From Macrobrachium rosenbergii (Eukaryota > Arthropoda > Malacostraca > Decapoda > Palaemonidae), in assembly GCF_040412425.1 (NCBI RefSeq), contig NC_089783.1, positions 44,443,625-44,507,624 on the forward strand: DNA of 64,000 nucleotides. Direction: 5' to 3'. This document shows positions 24,801 through 36,800 of the stretch, one piece after another (position 1 is the first letter of the stretch; each line of letters starts with the position of its first letter). Below the pieces are notes generated by a model. The model made no database searches. It was not told the DNA's origin and saw only the letters and a list, made by a program, of their open reading frames with translations. Position numbers and translations under genes: made by a program.

Positions 24801-27800
24801 TGTGATATTCTTGTTGAGTGTGTGTCAGCATAATGGTTTAGTAAGTGATGTCTCGCTGTACAATACAATACCTACAATGTATACTTTGGAAAAGCAAATC
24901 CACAGTTATGTATGGGTACAAATGTCTTTAAAAATAAATTTAAACAAGAGAGCTTTAGGGAGTCTGTTTGATTGAAAAGGGGAATTGAACAGATTCCCAA
25001 AAGCTCTCTGTTTGAATTTATTTTAAATATATTTGTACCCATACATAAGTGTGGATTTGTTTCTCCATTTCAAGACTCATGTTACTATGAATATTTTTTA
25101 ATGTATACTTTAATATATTAGACTCATGCTATATGAATATTTTTTAGTGTATACTTTATTTTAAACTGTGAATGAACTATCTGATTTTGCTGTTTTAAAT
25201 GCCTAAGTGAATTTGTATTTCACCACAACCCCATCATTCATATAAACTGATATGCATTTTTTAGTGTCTAAGGGTCCATATTTTACAACTAACATACTGG
25301 CTAAAGGTAAAATTGGATGTTTTGCATCTCAAAATGTAAAAAAATATCATAGTCCCATTACCTATTACTCCCTGTTGGCTGCAGCAATAGTGGAGGTACA
25401 ATAACAGGAGGCTTCTATGCAAGCAGTAGAACTTCTGAAGATTCTCCAGCAACCTCAGGATGCTACAGTAAGGCTTTTGAGGTAAAGTTGTTCAGAGGAG
25501 GAAGCCATAGCTGTCACCAGATCTTGCATCAACCTCTAGGTGGCTAAGTGAAGCCAGTAATGTAATTGGTGCTGTAAAAGAGTGACTAAACTAGTTTAGT
25601 CTATTGTTATTGTTACTACAGATTTATTCTCTTCCTCTTGTGATGTAAAAAGTGTATGGTCTCCACCATCTAGTGCTATAGGTCTGCCCTGTAGCAGATA
25701 CTTGAGCTGAGTTGACTAGGCTTTGTTTTTTTGGTGTAAAAAGACTTGTGCAAGAGTTTGTTTAGGTTCCTCAAGGGTTGCTCAGACTACCTCATTGAGA
25801 TCACTCCCTGTTCCTAAAAAGTCTCATCATGCCTCCTTATGAGTTATTACAAGAGGCCTCACAGCTGGATTTCACACTAAAGATGGTTCTCCTTTTGGCA
25901 TTGGCTCCATTGAGAGAGGTCAGTGATATTCACATATTTTAAGGGAGTCATATATGCCAGAAGTTGGACATCAATGGAGTTGTCATTTGCATCTGACTGT
26001 TACAACAATCCAAACTCCAAACAGCCACGAATATCCATAGCCATTCTTCCCTTATTACTTGTCACTTGTAGGTTTGTTTAGTAAGGGCCATTGAGCAGGT
26101 TTGGGGATACCAGAGATTTCTGGGGTTAGGGCACTAAATTTTGTCTCTATACAGCAGTGGAAAAATTAGGTCATTGGGGACACAACCAACTGCTGGCTAA
26201 GGCAGTAGTGTAACAGATGGCAAAATCCCCCAGATGCTTTTGGGGGTCTGGCCCTGTGATGAGTAACAATGACCCTATAATATAACCTATGCTTGGAGAT
26301 TGATGCATGTTGAGGTATGAAAAGTGTTGTGGGCTAATGATCTCAAAAAATAAGAAAATATGAGAAAAGCAACGGTTGGATTGTAGTATTCTTCATTCCA
26401 GACACCATTAGACCTTTAGAGTAATATCATGTCTGAATTGATCATGTTGGATGACCTAGGAGTATTTGATGAGTAACCCACACAGCCTAGTTCCTGAATG
26501 CAAAGATGCAAGTCAACACTTACACTCATGTATTTATTGTCTTACAGTCGACCCTCGTTAAGCAGGACCTCATTAATCTGGATATCGGATAAGACGGATA
26601 CTGAAAAGGGTCAGCCAATTTAAAATATGTAAGTTCGACCACGATTTAAGATAGTTACTGTACCTCCGCTTGTTGCGTACCGTTTTCCTTTTTATTTACC
26701 AAGGGTAAATAGAAAACTTTTCATTTATATTTTATTTTATATATAATGTTCTGTATTTATACTGTACTGAACCGAAATGCTTTTAACTTGTAACCAATTT
26801 AACATGCGCACGGTACGTACCGTCATTAAGAAATGCTGTTGTCTGGAATAGTGGGAAGTATCATAGCCAATCACTGAGCATCAACAGTTTTAACTATCTG
26901 CTGCCCAACTGGTAGCTACAGTATGATGCTTTGTATGTTTTTTAGGAAAGAAAAGACATGACAAAGATAAACTTTACGAAGACAAAAGCTGAGTCACTGA
27001 ACAATACTTGTTTTTATGTGGCAAATGACATAAGAGAGAGAGAGAGAGAGAGAGAATTGCCAGTTCCGTCTATGCAACGTAATTCTGTGTTTTTGTGGCA
27101 AATGAGAGAGAGAGAGAGCCAGTTCCTGAGAGAGAGTAGATTCTCCGAGAGAGAAAGAGAGAGAATTTTGTTTTAAAGAGATGTTTTAAAGAGAGAGCTT
27201 TAGTAAATATGTTCTGAAGCAAAAAAATATTGCTTCAGAACAGATTAAAACCTGTGTTGAAAGAATTTTTCTTTTAAAGGATAGTTACACTACATACAGG
27301 AATTGGCAATTTTCAGCTTTAGTAAATATGTTCTGAAGCAAAAAAATATTGCATGCAGAACATATTTACTAAACCTGTTTTGCTCTTTCATGTCATTTGC
27401 CACATAAACACAAGTATTGTTCAGTAACTCAGCTTTTGTCTTTGTAAAGTTTACCTTTGTCATGTCTTTTCTTTCCTAAAAAACATACAAAGCATCGTAC
27501 TGTAGCTACCAGTCGGGCAGCAGATAGGTAAAACCGTTGATGCTCAGTGATATATATATACTGTATATATATTTTGTTGCTGAAGAATCTCTGAACCAAC
27601 AGTTTTGCACTCGAAGTAATAAGAGGAAATTTGTTCTATCCTTCATGTAACTAGTAAAATACAAACACCATTAAAAACTACGTTTTGTATTCAAAACACA
27701 CGCACTTATGTCATCGTCAGCTTCTTGGAGCAAAAGATCTTTCTCAGACAGAATACAGCTAAAACCTGATTGGCTGGCTGATTGCCATGGAGATCTGCTT

Positions 27801-30800
27801 GCCAGTGATAGCCCTCTACTTCTGTTCTATTTATAGACATACGACAAACTTAGCTGTTCTATTTATAGACATACGTCGTGACGGCACTAAGTTTGAACGT
27901 TGCCATGATCGTGATTACAGTATTTGACTGCTGATGGTAAAAATTACTCAGTAATTTGCTTTATATAATTATTTCTTCATGAAAACATGAATTCAACAAT
28001 AATTTTAACTTTAATATAGTGGTATGAAAAATCCCACGACAGTCTGTCGTGGTGATGCATCATCACTTGCGAATCCTATTCCCGGACCGTCCACAAATTT
28101 ACAACTGCAAACTGATGGCGACATTAGTAACAATAAAAAACAACCCTCTCCAAGATAGATATGACAAAATGTATTTTATAGTCTTACTTATCATTAAAAT
28201 TCACAAGTTGAATTACAATCATTTTGATCACATATTTTTGCATTTTACAGAATTTTTTTTTTTTTTAACAAAATGTGTTAGTGAATTCATGGTCTTAATT
28301 GTCCCACTATTTTATTACTGATGATCTCAGTCATCTCACATTTATTTAACAGGATATTAATATAGGTAATAATAAACTATAGTGAAAAAAGGAATAAAAA
28401 CTTACTCTTCATTTTGGAGACCCCTTCATTTTACTTAACAGTTATGCGTTTATGTCTCGACCTAGGCATCTATATATGTGGCTGAATTCTATCGTTTTTA
28501 TCATGTTTTATTCTTCATTTTTCATCTTTTACCATGAGCTTTAATTCAAACATTTCTACATTGGTTAATTATCCATACTCTTTATAAAAATAATGAAATA
28601 CGGCTAAGATGGACAACCTGGACCCCCTGTTAGTCCGTCTTAACGAGGGTCGACTGTATTTTCGCCCTATAATGTATATTAAATATCTGAAACATATCCT
28701 TGGAAAGGAACTGTAACAGTTCCATTTTTATTGATATAATTACTAGGTTTTAGGGAGCTGCAGTATATTAAATAAAGATCTAAACAATTTTCAAGAAGAA
28801 ACTCTTCAGGCCAGTCAGCTCAGTGACGTTGTTATTAAAAACATTTGCTATTTCAACAGCATTTAGCTTATAGAGAATCTTCTCTATTCTTCTTCTTATA
28901 TTATTCTCGTCTGTAGGTAGATGGTTTAATAAATTTCCAAAGGACATGGAAAGATATTCTGATTTTGTGATTTATTTTACTGTTAAGTTTCAACACGCAT
29001 GCAGCTCTCATCAACTGAGAGAGTGAAAGAAACACAAAGTTGGTCAATTATTTAGCCTATAGCAGGAAGGATGGATAATGTCTTAGCAGGTCGAATTTTC
29101 ATCAGTCCATTTGTAAACCCCCTCCCCCCAACCGTTTAATTAAAATTTGACCAGCCAAGAGATTAATCCATCCTTCTTGCTATAAATGATTGCTCACCTT
29201 TGTGTTTCATTCATTCTCTCTGTTGATGACCACCTGCGTGCGTGTCGAAATGCAACAATAAAATAAACAACAAAAGAATATCTTTCCAAGTCCTTTGGAA
29301 AATTATTATACTATCTACCTGCAGACGAGACTAATATAACAAGAAGAATAGAGGAGACTCTGCAGTAATAATAATAGTATATGAGCCCATAATTGATGGG
29401 AAAGAGGGCAATAACCTCTTGATTAGCATTTAACTTTAGTAAGGGTATTCGTTAATTTGTTTTTAATATATTGTCCTAGTCTCTATAACCAACCTCTTCA
29501 TTGTGCCTGTTCAAACATGTTGCTAATGTGGTAATGTTCTGCATTTTCATGATATTTTGCTTTTGCAAGCATAATTTTTGCCTCTTCAAATCTTTCATTT
29601 TATTAGGAATTAATCCATTCATGGCTAATTGCAGTCAGTAAACAGGGTTTCAATTAGCACAGTCTTATACTATCATCTCTGAATTTCATAATTTGAATGT
29701 CTGTAAAGCAACCCTGAATGTGCCTTATCCTCCACAAGATGTTTTTCAGTTAACTGCACAATGACTCTTCCCGTCAGTCTCTGCACCGAGATATTAATTT
29801 CCGAATACTATACTTGTTTGATGAGAATTAACAGAGCCACATTTGGAGTGGACTTTCCAGGTTTACTCAAGATGTTTATAGTTGGGGTTGAATTCATTTC
29901 TGAGGTCATGCAGTGTTTATAATGGAAGTCTTAAGGTAAAAACCTCTGGTGAGACAAGGTTATGAAAGGTCAGTTTAGTTGGCACCAAGTGGTTTGTCCC
30001 AGTCAACTACTGTTGCCTCATTTCTTGATTTGTGGATTATTTACTACATACCATGGAAATGCAATAGCTGAGATTCTAGCAACCTGTGTTCATGATAGTT
30101 TGCTGATACACCATCAGTCTCTTGATGAGATTTTCATTCTCATCTCAGTCCAATGGGACAGTGGGCTTTTCTTAAGTGAAATACCGATTTATAGTGTATG
30201 ATATAGGAACTCCTATATAATTTAGGGTAAGCTTATAGAGGAAATTTCGCTGTATAACGTAGGGTAAGCTTATAGAAGAAATTTTGCTACAAACCCATTA
30301 ATTTTACCCGATTTTCAGCTGCCTTTCTTTGGAGATTGGATTTTTAGAACTAATGTAATGGCTATCTGTAGTAGTGAGTGGAGCAGTGGCATCAACCCTC
30401 CCAAGGGCTTACTTATTGGCTTGTATTTACCATCTGTAATTTGCATTGCTTCTAAGTAGAGGGCAGGTGAAGTTATGTAAATATACTGATTTGTTAGTTG
30501 TGAAACATTTGAACATAATTTTATGTATAGTACTATTAGTTTTTTATTTTTTAATCTTTTTTTTTATAGCGTAGTCGCTAGTTTTGTCCTTAAGGAGTTA
30601 TCTTCCATGGTCTACCAGAGCTCCATGGTGACCAAACTAATATCAAAGAATTCTCTGCTAGTTCTTTTTGGCCAGGTATTGTGTTGTAATGATTAACATT
30701 ATAACATGTGTTGGAGTATATAATGGACTCAAAGATAAGAGGACACTTTCCCTTATCTTCAGGGAAGCTGAACCCAGTTTTTTCAATGTCAAAGAACCTG

Positions 30801-33800
30801 CAAGAAAGAGAAGTGACTGTTGCATGCGCCTGCAAGAAAGAGAAGTGACTGTTGCATGCGCCCTCTTGTTTACAACCGGGCTGTTAAAGACCAAGGAGCC
30901 ATTACTCTGTTGGTCTGTAGTGAACGGTTTACGTCATTACCAGCGCTTCAAAAAAATTTGACTTTTTTCCGATTTTTCCGATTTCATTGTCGAGGATCAT
31001 GGAAACATCAAAAATAGCAAGATAAATGCTTAATATTAAGTTTCAGTTAAAAGTTTTAGTTTTAAACTTTTGGAATTGATGATTTATGTGTGAAAGCCGG
31101 AATCCGGCTGGTTGGACTGCTAGTTTCATAATGCAAAAATTGTTTTAAATCTAACTAAATGTTTTAATTAAGAGAAATTTTCCACAACTTAGTATTAATA
31201 TAGAAAATCCTTTCATATTGTACGATGTCTACAATAATCTAGGCAGTAAATTAGAGTAATTTAGACTAGAGTAATAGTGGATATTGCCCATAGCCTATGT
31301 CCTAGGATTACGTATCCTGAAGTGGCCTAGCTTAGACCAAGGACCATAGGATCAGATTACAATACCTGGGCAAAAGATATTGATAGGCTAACAATAAGGC
31401 TACATATTAGTATAATTTTTTCATTTTATGTAAGCCTGTGCACTTGAGCATGATCTAAATAATCCAGGACTAGGCATTACCTTATATTAAGTTAAGTGAT
31501 AGCTTTTTATGAAACATCCCATTTTTGGACTAAATTGTTAGCCTAGACCATTGTAACCTAGTAGGACTATATGACATAGTAATCTGTGCTGGATGAGATG
31601 GTATCCTAGCCATAATGCTACATACTAAGGTAATTGTGTTTTATGTAACCCATACCCAAAAGTGTGAATTAAATAATCTGAATTAGGCAGTAGCCTAGAT
31701 TAGAGTAAGTTATAGTCTGGCTATAAGGTTACAATTAGTGAGTTACTGTTTTATATAGTAGCCCAAATAGCCTAGGATTGGATATAAACAACAACCTGGG
31801 TTAGACAAAAAACAGTAGACTAACTATAAGGTTACATATATAGTAGACTAACTATAAGGTTACATATTAGTAAGTTTTTGCTTTTATATGGCCTATACAT
31901 GTAAGAGTGATCTATAATAATCTGGATTAGGCAATACCCTATACTAGGCTAAGAAAGAACAAATAAGCCTATGATTAATATAAACAGTATCCTAGGATCA
32001 ATAGTTATTTCTGGTGATAGAAATTCATTTCTCGTCATAATGTGGTTCGGATTCCACAATAAGCTGTAGGTCCCATTGCTAGGTAACCAGTTGGTTCGGG
32101 CCAGCCCTAGGAGAGCTGTTAATCAGCTCAGTGGTCTGGTTAAACTAAGATATACTTAACTTACCAGGCCAATGGAAAATGGATCTCTATTTCCGTTTTA
32201 AATAAGACCCAAGTTGCTCACGAAGTAGCCCCAGCCTTCTGTCCCTTCACTTTCAAAATTATTAATCATATGATGACAGATTTTCAGAATTTTTAGTGAC
32301 TAAAAACAAGAGACAATGGCAGAATTAAAACCATCTGCCACGGTCATCCCAGTTTTGGGAAATTCCAAGGAACAGGCAATACCACAACTCCCTTTTGAAA
32401 GGAAAAGCTCCCTTTAGATATAGCTAAGCAGCAATTTCGGAGTTACAGTTTGGGACCCCTATGAGAAGACTCTCAGAGGAGACAGCCTCGTCAGAATTTT
32501 ATGCTAGGCTCCAACTCGATAGTATTATAACCTCTTCCACCTTGCTGGAAGTTGCCACCAAAAGGCTTCCAGAAGATTCCAGGATAATTTTTGCTATTGA
32601 GGCCAAAAGTCTTATGGGAACCTGATGGGTAGCACACTGACTTCCTAGAATGGTGCGTAAAACCACGAATGGAAGCATTGGAGTGCTCCATCAAATCACT
32701 CTCCAGTGTCACTGCATTATTACATTGTAACCCCTTCTGTAAGGACCTGTTTGAGGAGTCTGTTGTGGCTCAACTCAGCAAGCATGCCCGCCAACAGAAT
32801 TGTACAGTGCACGCTCTTCTGGGGAAAGGGAACTTCAGAAAACAAAGAACCCAAAATTTCCCTTTACCCAACCCCAAATAAGGCCTGCTTTGATCAAAAA
32901 TCATATAAGCCTTCAGTCTCCCCCTAAAGTTTTCCTCAAAAAACAGGTAGGTGGTCAGAAGGTACAATTCCTTACAAAGGGACAACAACAACAGCAAGGA
33001 CATCCTTTTTCACAATATGATAATACTAGCCATCCTTTGGATGATGCTAGCAAGGAAGTGGCACAAGTCTGCAATTCACCCCACAGGGGGTCTCATTGTA
33101 ATAGTAGACTCTCTATCAAGGAAAATGACAACCACTCTTTTCAAATAATAGCCAACATGAGTAGAGTAAAAAAGCCACAATAATGTAACTGAAAAACTGT
33201 ATTTTTCAAGGTACAAAAAAAAAAAAAAAAAAATACAAAAAAGGATAAAAACAAGGGAGCTTTGGACCGTTTGCGTAACGGTCCTCTTCAGCCAACTGAA
33301 TAAAAATACTTGTTTTTCTTAAAAAGACGTTGAAAAGAATTTTCGTGTCAGTCCAGGAAAACATCGAACAATCTTTCTGTGTGGACTTAACAGTTATGTA
33401 ATGGCTGTTTTCCCATACCTGTGGGCCAACCGTTGTGATCTTCTTAATGGCTGTCGCTCGATCGTGCGGTACTCATTACTGGTGACTAGGTGGTTCGTGG
33501 GTGGAGAATGGCTTTCAGCATTGGTGCCTATTATTTCTGCGACAACTGCCACTTCACCAACCTGTGCGGGGAGAAGTGGGCCTGTTCGTCACATACAAGA
33601 ATCACAAATGCCTAATATATGTGTCTCCGAACCTGGACAGTCAAGCAACAACAAGAGATGCCTTCCTGAAGACTGGAACAAGGGGAGGACGATATCTTTT
33701 TCCTCCATTGTCCCAGATGTCAAAGGTTTTGAGCAAACTTCTAACCTTCAAAGGAACAGCTTTCTTAATACAGTAAAGCCCCATATTTGCGGGGGATGCA

Positions 33801-36800
33801 TAACACCCCCCTCCCCCCCCGCAAATAGCTAAAACCAGTGAATACTTAGAACCCTTCTAAAAATACTTAGAACTGCCTACAGTATTTTGATAGTTCAAAC
33901 ACACACACACACACACAAAACTAAAAGTGCATAGAGGTATTATCCTACTTATGATGGGGTTAGGTTCCAAAAACCCTATCATTTGTTGAAAAAACATATC
34001 TTGAATATAGCCTAGCCTATACTAGGGTATTCAGTACCACCATGTATACATGTATGGTAGCCTAGCCTACACTATAAAGTACAGTATACTCTATACATAC
34101 ATGATATAGTATTTATTAATATCAGCTAATTCTGGAGGTTCAGGCAGAGTGACTTATGATAATTCAATACAAAGAGAAATTGGATAACAAACAAGAATTA
34201 GCTTAGCCTACACTATGGTATATCGTATAGATATGGTAGCCTAGCCTACATTATACTATACTCTATATTCACATATTGTATTATATGAAAACATTAACAT
34301 AACAAATATGCATCTTTTCCATGGATCTCTTAAAAAGTTATGCTTTAATTCACTGTATCCAATAGTATTTATTGTGTATATTCTTATATTGCTTTTGTAT
34401 TATAAATTGCGATCATAGCGATCAATGTTTTGGTTTGGAAATCGATTACGCGGTAAGTTTATTTCTCCGTATTTAACTCGGTTCAGAGCACTTTTCTTGC
34501 TTCTAGTTAATGAAAATGAATTTCTAGATACTTTATTTATATGTGGCAAGGTTATTTTTTGTTGTGCGAAGCGTTTTTAAGTCGAAATATAAATTAAATA
34601 CGTCTTCTTGTGAAATTAATTTAGTTATTTTTTCGTTAATAGATGATGTTGGCCATTTGGGGCATGTTTGTTTTGTGTAAAAAAAAAAAAAAATCAAGAT
34701 TCCGTTTGCTATTTTCACTTGATTTCATCATAGTACGAGCTTTACATATTTCTGGATCGGGGTCCCGTGTCACCCGGTGAAAAAGTCCATTCAGCACTTA
34801 TTTCTAGGTAATTCAGTATTAATTGCTTACCCCATCTCAAAATCAAATTTATCATAACTCGAGCACTACCTGGGTACTTGAGTATTTTAGTAGTTTTATC
34901 ACAAAAAGTGCATTTAGTCATGAAAATTATATGAAAATACAGTAGTTAGTGAATATTTCTCAGTAAAAATTACTGTGAATGGGCAAATTTTCAGCGAATA
35001 ATACATATGTACCATAGAGAAATCCGCGAATAGGTGAGTCCGCAAATCATGAGACCATGAATAAGGGGCGGTTTACTGTAGCCCAATATGCCAAACAGGC
35101 ATTGGTTCCTGTTACTTCAACAGTTGGTGAAAAGATCAATTCCACTATCATCTGCTGTTCTATCCCAGACAGTAGGAGGGAAAGTCATTTACACATCCTC
35201 CTTTCTGAGCCAAGACCTTCACTTATGGATTTTTTAAATATCTATCGAGAAAATTACTCACCAACATTACTAGGTACCTAGTGCAAAAATTATGGACATC
35301 ATCTATCCAGCAACACCAGTCTGTATGGAAGATATGGTTAGATTATATCCATACTGAAAGCTTGGTTGAGATTTCTAGAGAAACACTTTATTTTTCTTAT
35401 ATACCCTTTTGAAGACAAATGCTTTGCGGCCATATCAGTCATGGCATACAAGGCTGCAATAACAGAACCCTTGCTTTATGGATTCGGGATTGACTCCAGT
35501 ATAGAAGTTGTCACTTCCCTTCTGCAGTCTTTTGCTCTACAAAGACCCGCTCCCAAAAGGCTTCCAATCACTTAGTCCCTGAACAAGGTGCTTAGACTTC
35601 TATCAACCCCTCAATTCAGTGAACTCAATACAACCACACTGCACATGCTACGAAAGGCGATCTTCTTGATTGCTTTGACATCAGGAGCTCATATTAGTGA
35701 ACTGGGCTTTCTTAGACAGGGACGATGCATCACCCAAACAGCTGACCATCAGTTATTATTGTCCCCTGGCCATCATTTCTGGCCAAGAATGAGGATCTTT
35801 TAAAAAGGAAATCTGCTCTTATAAGAAAACTCAGTTTAGCAGACAACACATTATGGCTGGTTCAAGCACTTAAGGTTTACCTAGAAGTCATGGCAAACAT
35901 CCCAGAGGGTCTATTTTCCTACACCCTAGCACAAACTAACCACTCTCCCGACAAGGGCTGGGGATGATTGTAGGATTGTAGTGTCTCATTAAAAAGGCAG
36001 ATCCACACTCTTTTCCTAGGTCACATGATATTAGGTAAGTACAGTACGCTGTTGGCCTTCTTCAGAAATGTCCCTTTCGAAGAAGTCTCCGAATGTACAG
36101 GGTGGTCATCAGGGACACACACACACATTATTGCCATGTGCTAGAACAAATTTGACTACACTGTGTATCAGTAGGTGGCATGGTTAGTCCTAACCCCTAG
36201 GTACTACAGCAGAAAACTAGGGGTGCTGTTGACAGTGAGTATGCTAATGCTAACTATCACTGAGAGAAGGGCGACAGTACTGCAACTAAACCCAGCATGC
36301 TTAGGTAAGCCACTGTAGAACTATATCCTAAAACGTAGGTTTGTGTATAGTTTCCTTGGTACCAAAACCTGAAGAGTACTTGGAGTAAAGAATGGGACTC
36401 GAAATTTGTGGCTTGACCTCAGACCAGAAATGTTTTTCCTTTGGGGTGTTGGGATTAAAAATTGAGAGTTTAAACCTTTTTCGTCACCTGTCAGTATATT
36501 TGTAAAGATCCTTGAGGATGAAACAAGCGACTGCCCTATCAAAAAACAGGTTTTGGTGTAGGAAAAACCTATTTTTGGTAGTCGCTGTTGAGTTCTAAAA
36601 ACCCTCCCACTTTCCTGATGAAAAGGCATGGGATTTGGGCAAGGGATCATCCTGCATTGACCAACAGAGTAATGGCTCCTTGGTCTTTAACAACCCGATT
36701 GTAAACAAGAGGGCGGATGCTCATGCGCAATAGTCACTTCTCTTTCTTGCAGGTTCTTTGACGTTGGAAAAACTGGGTTCAACTTTGCTGAAGATAAGGG

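Noticed and set aside
26958..27176. + frame with RERERERE repeats
   Set aside because: Product of (GA)n microsatellite within a non-coding transposon.
33899..33917. (CA)n tract as a regulatory element
   Set aside because: Simple microsatellite inside a transposon; no further evidence.
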